From assembly GCF_001543175.1 (NCBI RefSeq), contig NZ_CP014161.1, positions 930,001 through 994,000 of the forward strand: a stretch of DNA of 64,000 nt, read 5' to 3'. This DNA is from Aerococcus urinae (GTDB lineage Bacteria; Bacillota; Bacilli; Lactobacillales; Aerococcaceae). Numbering within the stretch: the stretch's first letter is position 1; every line of letters begins with the position of its first letter. The notes under the pieces were generated by a model. It had not been told where the DNA came from and did not search any database. It was given only the letters and a program-made list of their open reading frames with translations. This document shows, one piece after another, positions 28,307 to 36,493 of this stretch. Position numbers and translations under genes: made by a program.

Positions 28307-28846
28307 ATGGATTATAATGAGGTATTAGACTTTTGGTTTAAAGAACTGGACCCGAAACAGTGGTTCAACGGTGGCGATCAAGTGGATCAGCAAATTATAG
28401 AAAGGTTCTCTGACCTACATAGCCAAGTTGCCGCTGGTGAACACGCAGATTGGCGTCAAGATGCTAAAGGTAGGCTAGCTGAAATTATTGTATTAGACCA
28501 ATTCTCCCGTAATATCTATCGCAATAGTGGCCAGGCCTATGCTTATGACAATATGGCCCTGGCTTTAGCCCAAGAAGGCATTGAACACGCTGATTTAAAT
28601 GATTTGACAGTTGAAGAGCGTGGCTTCTTCTATATGCCCTTTATGCATTCAGAATCGCTTAAAATACATGAACAAGCTCTAGATCTCTTTGCTTCTGAAC
28701 CCGGACTGAGCCAGCGCTTAAAATATGAAAAAATGCACTATGATATCATTAAAGAATATGGTCGCTATCCCTACCGCAATGAATACTTAGGGCGTGAAAA
28801 CACTCCTGAGGAAGAAGAATACTTAAAACATAATGAAGGCTTCTAA
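28307..28846 (+). CDS. DUF924 family protein
   Basis: A 179-aa all-helical (TPR-like) protein of unknown role, widespread in bacteria. The family stretches are 'VLDFWFKELDPKQWF', 'LAEIIVLDQFSRNIYR', 'GFFYMPFMHSESL' and the C-terminal 'FGRYP'-type box seen here as 'YGRYPYRN'. AGAGAGGTG precedes the ATG. It is a single-gene unit closed by a bidirectional terminator. No function should be assumed. Confidence 0.88.
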   Translation: MDYNEVLDFWFKELDPKQWFNGGDQVDQQIIERFSDLHSQVAAGEHADWRQDAKGRLAEIIVLDQFSRNIYRNSGQAYAYDNMALALAQEGIEHADLNDLTVEERGFFYMPFMHSESLKIHEQALDLFASEPGLSQRLKYEKMHYDIIKEYGRYPYRNEYLGRENTPEEEEYLKHNEGF

Positions 28847-28854
28847 AGCGATAA

Positions 28855-28893
28855 AAAAGGACTTCACCCTAATTATGATGAAGTCCTTTTCTT
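28855..28893. terminator. Bidirectional terminator DUF924 gene / esterase gene
   Basis: AAAAGGACTTCA and TGAAGTCCTTTT form a 12-bp perfect stem around a 12-nt loop, with A and T tracts on both sides. Confidence 0.9.
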
Positions 28894-28908
28894 CTGCTTT
28901 AATTGTAA

Positions 28909-29655
28909 TTATAAATTTTTTTGGATAAAGTCGACCGATTTCTCAATGATATCAAAAGGAACCCAGTGGTCTTCTTCCTCATAAATGTAGTATGAGATGT
29001 TAACCCCCTTATTATCCGCTTGTATTTTTGGGATAAGCTGGCGATTAATATCTGTATTTATCCAGTTATCCTTGCCCCCATTATAAACAAAGAATGGAAG
29101 ACCCTCTAGCTGATCGAGATGGTCGGCTAGGTTCCAGCTACGGATAAAGGCTAAGTCTTCATTTACATTTTGACTAGCTTGGTCTTGGTTATATAATTGC
29201 CCTAATTGTTCAACCGCATCAATGGCAGCAATGTATTGGACTGCCCCATCTAACTTATGGCCATTCTTAGCAATAATTAAACCAGTCGTGAGCCCACCCA
29301 TTGACGTTCCAAAAATAGCCAAGTGCTTAACACTATAAGCTTCTGTTATGGCCTGAACTAAGCGTGGAAATTCTTCTACATTATGCTTTAGAACGGATGC
29401 CAGGTCTTTTTCCATTTGATATTGGTAATTATTGGGGCGCCGTTGTCCATGGAGATAGGCATCAGGGATAACCACATGAAAGCCTGCCTTAGCAAAAGCG
29501 ATGGCTTGGGTTAGAATTGATTCTTTGACATTTGTCCAGCCGTGATAGCCAATAATAAAGTCCTTTAATTTATTACTCTGTCCTTCCATAAATACCTCTA
29601 AGACAGGAATATCAGAAAAGACATTATAACGGACAGTATAATTTGTAGCCGTCAT
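28909..29655 (-). CDS. Alpha/beta hydrolase, YitV-type esterase
   Basis: A 248-aa cytoplasmic serine hydrolase. The oxyanion region is 'IGYHGWTNVKE', the nucleophile elbow 'FGTSMGGLTTG', the acid probably the Asp in 'YNGGKDNWINT', and the His in 'EEEDHWVPFD'. The length and 'YLHGQRRP' fit the YitV/prolyl oligopeptidase-like group. It lies only 16 bp behind the last opuC gene and shares its transcript, an odd partner for an osmolyte importer. Choline- or acylcholine-ester cleavage would fit but is only speculation. Confidence 0.85.
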   Translation of the reverse strand: MTATNYTVRYNVFSDIPVLEVFMEGQSNKLKDFIIGYHGWTNVKESILTQAIAFAKAGFHVVIPDAYLHGQRRPNNYQYQMEKDLASVLKHNVEEFPRLVQAITEAYSVKHLAIFGTSMGGLTTGLIIAKNGHKLDGAVQYIAAIDAVEQLGQLYNQDQASQNVNEDLAFIRSWNLADHLDQLEGLPFFVYNGGKDNWINTDINRQLIPKIQADNKGVNISYYIYEEEDHWVPFDIIEKSVDFIQKNL

Positions 29656-29671
29656 GCAATTCTCCTTTCAC

Positions 29672-30343
29672 TTATTTATTCTTACTTGCATTAGGACTGA
29701 GCCGTCTTTCTAGTAATTCCATCAGATAATCAGCCACGATAGACATTAAGGCGATCGGGATTACGCCAGCTAAGATAATACTGGTCCCTTCCGAAGCGTT
29801 AACACCCCGGGTTAAAATGGAACCTAGTCCCCCTGCTCCAACAAAGGTACCAATGGTAGCAATCCCAATGGCAGTAATGAAAGCATTTCGAATACCTCCT
29901 AAAATGACCGGGAAGGCTAAAGGAAATTCAACTTTTAAAATCACTTGCATCTTAGTCATGCCCATGCCCTTACCAACATCAATGATGCCGGCATCGATAT
30001 TTCTAACCCCAGTATAAGTATTTCGTAGAATCGGCAATAAGGAATAGAGGAAGACGGTTAAAACCACCAGATTTGACCCTAGCCCTAAGTAAAGCATCAA
30101 TACAGACAATAAGGCCAAGGCTGGAACGGTTTGAATAATATTTGCGATACTAATCACGACATTGGCTAGTTTTTCCCGTCTAGCAATGTAAAAACCTAAT
30201 GGGATAGCCAATAAACAGGCAAATATGGTGCCATACAAGGCCATTAGCATTTGTTGAAAGAATTGACTAATGACATAAGAACTATTTTCTGAATAATAAT
30301 AGAGTAATTGTTGCCATACACTTAAATCCGTGATATCAGCCAT
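29672..30343 (-). CDS. opuCD: Osmoprotectant ABC transporter permease OpuCD
   Basis: Membrane subunit of the glycine betaine/carnitine/choline importer, 223 aa with about 5-6 membrane segments. The EAA loop is 'IIDVGKGMGMTKMQVILKVE' and 'GIATIGTFVGAGGLGSILTRG' is typical of OpuC/ProW permeases. It begins 2 bp after the end of the binding-protein gene. It resembles the other permease OpuCB, as expected for a heterodimeric channel. Confidence 0.92.
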   Translation of the reverse strand: MADITDLSVWQQLLYYYSENSSYVISQFFQQMLMALYGTIFACLLAIPLGFYIARREKLANVVISIANIIQTVPALALLSVLMLYLGLGSNLVVLTVFLYSLLPILRNTYTGVRNIDAGIIDVGKGMGMTKMQVILKVEFPLAFPVILGGIRNAFITAIGIATIGTFVGAGGLGSILTRGVNASEGTSIILAGVIPIALMSIVADYLMELLERRLSPNASKNK

Positions 30344-30345
30344 GT

Positions 30346-31302
30346 CTATTCAACCTCCTTTTTTCTGACTGGTTCTAAGTAAGGTTCTTTGTTTTCAAAA
30401 TAATTATTACGTAGTAACCATTCCTTAGCTACTGTACTAGGTTCTAATAAGTAATTATCAGCGGTAAAGTTTAGCCGTTGCATTTCTTCATTACTGATCG
30501 CTCCTGCAAGTTTGGCCATGACCTTATCCAGGTCAGGATATCTGGCACGTATCTCATTGGTAGCTACAGGACTAGCGTCATAAGGAGGGAATAGGTGTCT
30601 GTCGTCTTCTAAGACCTTGAGATCTTCAGAGATAATTCTTCCGTCGGTTGAATAGCCTAAGGCAACATCAATTTCTCCATTAGCTATGGCTGTGTAAACC
30701 AACCCAATGGCCATGGGGTAAAGGTTATCAAAGTCAAAACCGTAAGTTTGGACAAAGCCATCATAGCCGTCCCCTTCGCGTTCGAGCCAGGAGTTATCGA
30801 CTCCCACCTTAAAGGTATCGGCATATTGTTCTAAATCGCTGACCTTTTCAAGGCCTAGTTCCTCCGCATCTTCTCGCCTTACCATAAAGGCATAGGTGTT
30901 GGCAAAGCCATAAGTAGGATACCAGGTTTGGTCAAACTCTTCTTCAAAGCCTTTAACGACTTTTTCAAGCGCGAGTTGGGGATCTGTAATCGGTTCTTGG
31001 CCCAATTCACCTGTCAAGCTGGTCCCTGTATAACGGACTGAAGCCACGTTTGCATCTCCGGTTTGAAGGGCGGCGTGGTTCATCGATGAGGAACCGAGGT
31101 TAGTAATCCGATTAGCATCAATAGGTATATAGTGTTCTACCATGCCTTCAACAATGAAGCCCATAATTTCAGCTTCTGTACTACCTAAGCTGGCAATGGT
31201 TATAGTATCCGAATCAGCAGCATTAGATAAACCGGGTAAGGAACAACTAGACAATAAGACGACACTAAAGAGAGTGAGAATTCTTTTAATAATACGTTTC
31301 AT
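30346..31302 (-). CDS. opuCC: Osmoprotectant-binding lipoprotein OpuCC
   Basis: Extracellular lipid-anchored binding protein for quaternary ammonium osmolytes, 318 aa. The signal peptide ends at the lipobox 'LLSSCSLPG'. The OpuAC-type domain has 'SLGSTEAEIMGFI', 'WYPTYGFANTYAF' and 'ALGYSTDGRI'. I place the start at the ATG at 31302, behind GAGGAGG; an upstream GTG frame would spoil the signal peptide. It starts 2 bp after opuCB. Confidence 0.92.
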   Translation of the reverse strand: MKRIIKRILTLFSVVLLSSCSLPGLSNAADSDTITIASLGSTEAEIMGFIVEGMVEHYIPIDANRITNLGSSSMNHAALQTGDANVASVRYTGTSLTGELGQEPITDPQLALEKVVKGFEEEFDQTWYPTYGFANTYAFMVRREDAEELGLEKVSDLEQYADTFKVGVDNSWLEREGDGYDGFVQTYGFDFDNLYPMAIGLVYTAIANGEIDVALGYSTDGRIISEDLKVLEDDRHLFPPYDASPVATNEIRARYPDLDKVMAKLAGAISNEEMQRLNFTADNYLLEPSTVAKEWLLRNNYFENKEPYLEPVRKKEVE

Positions 31303-31304
31303 GC

Positions 31305-31952
31305 TTAAGCCGCCTCCTCTTTTGATGACATTTGAGGTGAGGACCATTGTTCAACTTTCCCCATGATAAAATCAACTACTAAGGCCAGTATGGTTACTGG
31401 GATCGTTCCACCAAAGATGAGGTCAGCTCTAAAGAGGTTTAGACCATTAAAGATCATTTCTCCTAAGCCCCCACCACCGATATATGCCGCTAGCGTGGTC
31501 CAGGCAATCACATAGACCGCTGATAAACGCACCCCAGCCATAATCACGGGCGTAGCTAAGGGAAGTTGCACTTTCCAAATTAATTGCCAAGGGGTCAAGC
31601 CCATGCCCTTACCTGCATCTAAGAGATCAGCACTTACCGAAGTCATTCCTAAATAAGTATTTCTAAGAATGGGCAGTAAGGAATAGAGGAATAAGGCTAT
31701 AATCGATGGTGTCCTTCCCACACCAAAGAAAGGGATCATTAAGGCTAAAAGTGCCATAGTGGGAATAGTTTGTAAGATACTTACTAAACTAATAAAACCA
31801 CCGGCATATTTTTGATGTTGAGATAGAAAGATTCCCAAAGGAATAGCAACGGCGATTCCCAAAGCTAAGGAAATGAGGGAAATACTAATGTGCTGGCCTA
31901 AAAGTCTTAAAATTTCATCGCCTTCTTGTTGTAAAAATTCTATCATACTCAT
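31305..31952 (-). CDS. opuCB: Osmoprotectant ABC transporter permease OpuCB
   Basis: First permease of the osmolyte importer, 215 aa. The cytoplasmic loop 'LLDAGKGMGLTPWQLIWKVQ' parallels that of OpuCD, and 'LAAYIGGGGLGEMIFNGLN' is the conserved glycine stretch. It overlaps the ATPase gene by 4 bp (ATGA). Confidence 0.93.
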   Translation of the reverse strand: MSMIEFLQQEGDEILRLLGQHISISLISLALGIAVAIPLGIFLSQHQKYAGGFISLVSILQTIPTMALLALMIPFFGVGRTPSIIALFLYSLLPILRNTYLGMTSVSADLLDAGKGMGLTPWQLIWKVQLPLATPVIMAGVRLSAVYVIAWTTLAAYIGGGGLGEMIFNGLNLFRADLIFGGTIPVTILALVVDFIMGKVEQWSSPQMSSKEEAA

Positions 31953-33124
31953 TCAGTCCCCTCTTCTTGACTGGTGACTGTTTCTTCTGAATTATCTTCT
32001 TCACTATCATCGCCCCAGACACTATCGTAAACAAAGTTAACTAAAGCACTGCGGGTGACAATACCGGTTAATTGCCGGTCACTATTGACAACTGGAATAT
32101 TAGGCAAAGCCCCTTTTAGGATACGTTGCATGGTATCTTGGACCAAGTCATCCTCTTGGACTGGATAAGTCCTTTGGTCCATTACCGCACTGACAGAAGC
32201 ATCACGGGATTGTTCATGAGTAATGGTTTCCAGGCTAATCCTTCCCATTAGATGACGATAATCATCAATCACAAATAGCGAATCGACACGGTTATTGCGC
32301 ATAACTCGAATAGCATCGCTAATCGATTTGCCTAAACTAATCGTTAAGGGATTTGTGTTCATAATTTCCTTAACAGTGATGATATTGGCCCGAGCCTGCA
32401 TGAGACGGTCTTCACCTAAGAAATCGCGGACGTAGTCGTCTGCAGGATTTTGAATAATATTATCTGGAGTATCATATTGAACCAGATCGCCATCCCGCCA
32501 AATCGCAATTCGGTCTGCCAATGCGAGTGCCTCATCCATATCATGAGTCACAAAAACAAAGGTTGACCCATATTCTCTTTGTAAATCTTTGACGAGTTCT
32601 TGTAAGGAATCTCTGGTGATGGGATCCAAAGCTCCAAAGGGTTCATCCATTAAAACAATTTCTGGATTCGCAGCTAATGCGCGGATAACCCCAACCCGCT
32701 GTTGCTGCCCTCCTGATAGTTCAGAAGGATAGCGGTCAAGGAAATCTTCTGGTAATTCCACTCGCTTTAATAAGCGATGGGCGATTCTTTTACATTCTTC
32801 TTCGTCAACTTTGAGTAAGCGTGGTACGGTAACAATGTTATCGTAAATCGTCATGTGGGGCATGAGCCCAATTTGTTGGATGACATAACCAATTTTACGC
32901 CTTAAATCAACGGGATTAAGGTTGGTGGTCTTTTGTCCATTAATTAATATGTCCCCAGAACTGGGATCATGCATCCGATTAATCATACGGAGTGCGGTAG
33001 TTTTCCCGCTACCCGATCGTCCGATAAAACAAACAAACTCACCATCATTAATCGTTAGCGACGATTTCTTTAAGGCCTGGACATTACCAGGATAAATTTT
33101 CTCAACCTGATCAAATTCAATCAT
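31949..33124 (-). CDS. opuCA: Osmoprotectant ABC transporter ATPase with CBS domains
   Basis: Cytoplasmic ATPase of the osmolyte importer, 391 aa. Walker A 'GRSGSGKTTALR', signature 'LSGGQQQRVG', Walker B 'IVLMDEPFGALDP', H-loop 'FVTHDMDEA'. Two C-terminal CBS domains (residues ~250-370) include 'NNRVDSLFVIDD' and 'LTGIVTRSALVNF'; in OpuA/OpuC they sense ionic strength or c-di-AMP. An acidic tail follows. First gene of opuCA-CB-CC-CD plus esterase. No clear promoter or operator could be assigned upstream. Confidence 0.95.
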   Translation of the reverse strand: MIEFDQVEKIYPGNVQALKKSSLTINDGEFVCFIGRSGSGKTTALRMINRMHDPSSGDILINGQKTTNLNPVDLRRKIGYVIQQIGLMPHMTIYDNIVTVPRLLKVDEEECKRIAHRLLKRVELPEDFLDRYPSELSGGQQQRVGVIRALAANPEIVLMDEPFGALDPITRDSLQELVKDLQREYGSTFVFVTHDMDEALALADRIAIWRDGDLVQYDTPDNIIQNPADDYVRDFLGEDRLMQARANIITVKEIMNTNPLTISLGKSISDAIRVMRNNRVDSLFVIDDYRHLMGRISLETITHEQSRDASVSAVMDQRTYPVQEDDLVQDTMQRILKGALPNIPVVNSDRQLTGIVTRSALVNFVYDSVWGDDSEEDNSEETVTSQEEGTE

Positions 33125-33231
33125 AGAATCTCCTTCTTTTTAAATTATTATTCCTGTAAATATTTTTCATAGTTTTAATATATCAATAAAATAAAAAGAA
33201 TACAATTCTATCAAATAAATCCTCATATAAT

Positions 33232-33303
33232 CAAAAAAGCTGGAATTGACTAAAAAGTTCTTCTGTGGTAAATCAATTACCCCTTCAACTTTTCAATCAA
33301 CTT
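33232..33303 (-). terminator. Terminator of the YxjG-type gene
   Basis: On the minus strand a long stem (AAGTTG / CAGCTT, ATTGA / TCAAT, AAAAGTT / AACTTTTT) encloses a small GGTAA/TTACC hairpin and is followed by T6. The region between here and opuCA shows nothing else. Confidence 0.6.
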
Positions 33304-33361
33304 CAGCGTCTTAAGCGTTGTTGTAATTGCTAAGGCTTAGTAAATTTTTGTGAGCGGCTAC

Positions 33362-34498
33362 TTAGGCATCTTCGCCCCATACTTCTTTTGCAACTTCGAT
33401 TAATAATTTTATTTTTTTCCATTGGTCTTCTTCACTGATCTTATTGCCAATTTCATTGGAAGAAAAGCCACATTGAGGGCTAATACTTAAACGATCTAAG
33501 GGAACATATTGACTGGCTTCTTTAATCCGGGCGATTAGGTCGTCTTTGCTTTCTAATTCAGCTGACTTTGTTGTGACTAAGCCTAAGACGACATGCTTGT
33601 CATCAGATACAGTCTTTAGAGGTTCAAAAGTTCCCGCCCGCTCAGAGTCATATTCTAGGAAGTAGGCATGGACATTTTCTTGATCAAATAAGGGGCTTTG
33701 TACGGTGTCATAGCCTCCTGAAGCAAACCAAGTTGAGCGGAAATTTCCCCTACAGATATGGGTGTTGATCCTTAAATCGGAAGGTTTATTTGCGATAACT
33801 GCATTATTGACGCGGGCATAAAGGGCTTTTAATTCTTCGATTTTCCCTTGGCTATATTCACTTCCATCGTAATCTTTACCCCCAGCTAAACGTCCCCAAG
33901 TACAATCATCAAATTGAATGGTCCGACAGCCTGCTTGATAGAGGTCTTCAATGACTTGGCTATAGGCTTGGGTAATATCAGCTAATAAGTCGTCTAATTG
34001 GCTATATATCCCCTGAGTATATTCCTTATTAAAGTCACGTAAAACCTCTTGCAAGAATTGAGCTGGCGCTGGAATGGTTTGCTTAACGTCAACATGATCA
34101 GAAGCATGCGCTTGGGTAAATTTGAAATGATTCACAAAAGGATGGTTATCACCATTTATTTTATCAACAATTCGGCTGGTCACGGCAAAGACTTGTTCTC
34201 CGGAGAATTGAGTTCCCGCTTCTACTTCAACACGGTCAACACCATTGAGTCCCCAGAAGAAGTCAAAATGCCAACTTTTACGGCGAAATTCACCATCCGT
34301 GATGGTCTTTAAACCAAGGGCTTCTTCTTTTTTGATCAGGTCAATAATCGCTTGGTCTTCTAAAGTTTTAAGTTCTGAATATTCAATTTCTTCGTTTTCA
34401 AATTTCGCTCTTGCATCAATGAGCTCTTGGGGACGTAGAAAAGACCCCACATGGTCATAACGAAACGGTGATTGTTTTAACTGAGTAAATTTTGGCAT
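33362..34498 (-). CDS. Cobalamin-independent methionine synthase-like protein (YxjG/YxjH type)
   Basis: Single-domain homologue of the C-terminal half of MetE, 378 aa, as in Bacillus YxjG/YxjH. The zinc ligands expected for homocysteine binding are visible: His and Cys in 'INTHICRGNFR' and Cys in 'ISPQCGFSS'. 'TDGEFRRKSWHFDFFWGLNG' is the family start region. The start is ATG at 34498 behind AAGGAG; a GTG 9 bp upstream is less likely. Without a MetE N-terminal domain it may use a methyl donor other than polyglutamyl-methyltetrahydrofolate. The methionine T box in front shows it responds to uncharged tRNA-Met. Confidence 0.9.
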   Translation of the reverse strand: MPKFTQLKQSPFRYDHVGSFLRPQELIDARAKFENEEIEYSELKTLEDQAIIDLIKKEEALGLKTITDGEFRRKSWHFDFFWGLNGVDRVEVEAGTQFSGEQVFAVTSRIVDKINGDNHPFVNHFKFTQAHASDHVDVKQTIPAPAQFLQEVLRDFNKEYTQGIYSQLDDLLADITQAYSQVIEDLYQAGCRTIQFDDCTWGRLAGGKDYDGSEYSQGKIEELKALYARVNNAVIANKPSDLRINTHICRGNFRSTWFASGGYDTVQSPLFDQENVHAYFLEYDSERAGTFEPLKTVSDDKHVVLGLVTTKSAELESKDDLIARIKEASQYVPLDRLSISPQCGFSSNEIGNKISEEDQWKKIKLLIEVAKEVWGEDA

Positions 34499-34531
34499 AA
34501 TTAGCACTCCTTTTATTTTTAATTGATGTCA

Positions 34532-34803
34532 TAAAAAAATCCCATCCCTGGAACAATAATCTTTCCTAGGGACGGGATAACCGTGGTACCACCCTGATTA
34601 CTCCTCTATTGCTAAAGGAGTCACTTATACAATCTGTATCAATTGCTGCAAAGTAACGGTTGCTACCGTTTAGAAAGCCGACACCTTCTAAAACCTCCGA
34701 GTTCATCTTCACTGATTCCATCGTCATTAGCTCTCATCCCTACTAATTTTCTGTAAACGCTTTGAATAAGCTACTCTTCTCATCACAGTTAATTTATTTA
34801 TTT
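34532..34803 (-). promoter_or_regulatory. Methionine T-box leader
   Basis: Canonical T-box antiterminator sequence AGGGTGGTACCACGG (minus strand 34595-34581), followed by a terminator formed by 34565-34577 and 34540-34551 with a T7 tail. Stem I begins with GATGAGAAGAG (34785-34775). In its 3' side, within GAAGATGAAC (34710-34701), the likely specifier is ATG at 34706-34704, i.e. methionine. Uncharged tRNA-Met would stabilise the antiterminator and allow transcription of the YxjG-type gene. The 200 bp further upstream to 35033 show only a hairpin CTTGGT/ACCAAG near 34994-35011 without a T tract. Confidence 0.92.
34745..34765. promoter_or_regulatory. Overlapping CodY-box-like and cre-like sites
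   Basis: 34745-34759 matches the CodY consensus AATTTTCWGAAAATT at 12 of 15 positions. 34752-34765 matches the CcpA cre consensus TGWAARCGYTWNCW at 13 of 14. They lie about 40-60 bp downstream of the predicted transcription start, inside T-box stem I, where a bound protein could act as a roadblock. AT-rich chance matches are possible. Confidence 0.3.
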
Positions 34804-34810
34804 GTTTTAT

Positions 34811-34839
34811 AGCATAGCAAGGCTTTGTCCTAAAGGCAA
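34811..34839 (-). promoter_or_regulatory. Promoter of the T-box leader
   Basis: Minus strand TTGCCT (34839-34834), 17-nt spacer, TATGCT (34816-34811). The predicted start near 34803 fits the 5' end of T-box stem I. Confidence 0.55.
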
Positions 34840-35033
34840 ATCACTTTATCATCATTCTAGAAAGATGGACCGGAAGATCGATCACTATTGATTAGGTAAA
34901 AGCTTGATAAATCAACAGGTCATTGACTAAAATTTGGTTAGTGATCGTTACACCCTATCTTATCAGATATATTTTTGATATCTATTGGTAATGCTTGGTC
35001 TCAAAACCAAGAGGATTATAAAAACACATCAGC

Positions 35034-35720
35034 TTATGATTGCTTATTCTTATCTAAAAAGTAAGCAACCGCAAATGAAATTACCATGGCAGAAATTAAG
35101 ATATAAGATTGATATTGACTGTAGGCTGCAGGGCCTAAAAATAAGAATAAAGCTGCCGTAAAAATTAAAGGGGCAATGGCAATCTTCTTATTATTCAGTA
35201 ACTGAGGGACTGTTATAGCACCAAAAAGAGCTGGCGTAATATGGTCAAAACCCGGTTTAAGGACAGGATGGTTTAAGATAGGCACTAGCCAGGATCCAAT
35301 TAAAAATACCCCTGCGGCTAAAACTACGATAGTCACCAGTGAAGAGATCCCCACACAAATTATGGCAATCACATCCCCCTTCTCGCTCCCTGGACTGACC
35401 CCGGCAATTTTTTGTCCAGCTACCGTCACTGGCATCTTCATGTTAGTTATATTCCCGGTAATTGAACTCAAATACATGGCTCCAGAACCAAAGATGGGAT
35501 AGAAGGACAGGTTCTCTACCACTGCCATAGGTAGAAAAATAGCGATTAAACTACTCCCGGCCGCTAAAGCCTTAGTAAAGGATAAACCGACTCCATACCA
35601 ATAAGCCGTCCCTATCGGCACCATAAACATGGCAATTAAAGCAATTATACTGGTGATCTTGCCTAGGCGGTTGATTTCTTGAGAAAATTCTTTTGAAGTA
35701 CGTGTTTTTTTATCGTTCAT
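35034..35720 (-). CDS. Uncharacterised membrane protein, partner of DUF5058
   Basis: A 228-aa protein with about 6-7 hydrophobic segments and a short charged N-terminus. Glycine-rich 'FYPIFGSGAMYLSSITGNIT' and 'SPGSEKGDVIAIICVGISS' may line a channel. No family name comes to mind with certainty. It starts 12 bp after the DUF5058 gene and ends the operon. The pairing of two different membrane proteins behind a peptidase suggests a two-subunit transporter for the peptidase substrate or product; that is inference. Confidence 0.65.
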   Translation of the reverse strand: MNDKKTRTSKEFSQEINRLGKITSIIALIAMFMVPIGTAYWYGVGLSFTKALAAGSSLIAIFLPMAVVENLSFYPIFGSGAMYLSSITGNITNMKMPVTVAGQKIAGVSPGSEKGDVIAIICVGISSLVTIVVLAAGVFLIGSWLVPILNHPVLKPGFDHITPALFGAITVPQLLNNKKIAIAPLIFTAALFLFLGPAAYSQYQSYILISAMVISFAVAYFLDKNKQS

Positions 35721-35732
35721 AGGCTAAACTCC

Positions 35733-36458
35733 TTAAAATATTTGTGCTTGTAGGATGACGGCTCCCATCCCTACTATCAAAGCAATGGGTAGGGAATAAT
35801 CTTTTAGGCTAGTCCAGCCAAAGCGCTTAGCTAAGAAATCGATGATTAAAGTCGTCAGCCCGGCAGCTAAGAAAGCCACTAGGGATGAGATATTTTCCGT
35901 ATTAAATACATAAGGTGTCGATAAGGTAATTAACATTGCTGTAAATAAAGCGCCAGATACTAAAGCGACCATGTTAGTATTATGACTCTCTTCCTTAGCC
36001 TTTTGGGAGACTTGGTCTAGTTTGTCCATAAAGAGAATGTTAAATAGTATCCCCCATATGATTCCAATTGTCATCACAAACATGATAATGATGAAGACTT
36101 CTGGGGTTAAGTTAGGGTCTGAAATATCAGTAAGTCCCTGACTTTGAGCAGCTATATTAGCAGCCATTCCCTCATAGCCGGCTGAACCAACAATCGATAG
36201 TCGCAGCCAAGGAAAGTATTTCCCTAAAGGCACAGATAAGGCTAGCATCATTACAATAATCGGCAGGGAAGGAACGACAGACAACATGGCACTATTGGTC
36301 ATCGCCCTTTTTAAAGTTTTCTTGGTCATTCCCAATTCTAGTCCTCGATTATAGGCTTTCTTGATAAACAAGATAGCCTGAACGCTAACAATTAAAATGA
36401 CAATAGCACAGAGGAAGAAAACGATTGAGCTATTAGCAATTTCTAAGTAGTGATTCAT
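35733..36458 (-). CDS. DUF5058-type membrane protein
   Basis: A 241-aa membrane protein with about 6 hydrophobic segments and a long loop around residues 95-120 ('MAANIAAQSQGLTDISDPNL'). From memory it resembles the DUF5058 family; no function is established. It lies between an M20 metallopeptidase gene (35 bp upstream) and a second membrane protein (12 bp downstream), and the three appear to be one operon. Confidence 0.65.
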   Translation of the reverse strand: MNHYLEIANSSIVFFLCAIVILIVSVQAILFIKKAYNRGLELGMTKKTLKRAMTNSAMLSVVPSLPIIVMMLALSVPLGKYFPWLRLSIVGSAGYEGMAANIAAQSQGLTDISDPNLTPEVFIIIMFVMTIGIIWGILFNILFMDKLDQVSQKAKEESHNTNMVALVSGALFTAMLITLSTPYVFNTENISSLVAFLAAGLTTLIIDFLAKRFGWTSLKDYSLPIALIVGMGAVILQAQIF

Positions 36459-36493
36459 AGGCAGTCCTCTTTCATTTAGCTTAGATGGGTATT

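Noticed and set aside
34994-35011. CTTGGT/ACCAAG hairpin as terminator of the M20 operon
   Set aside because: Only 6 bp and no T tract on the minus strand; left as an unassigned hairpin.
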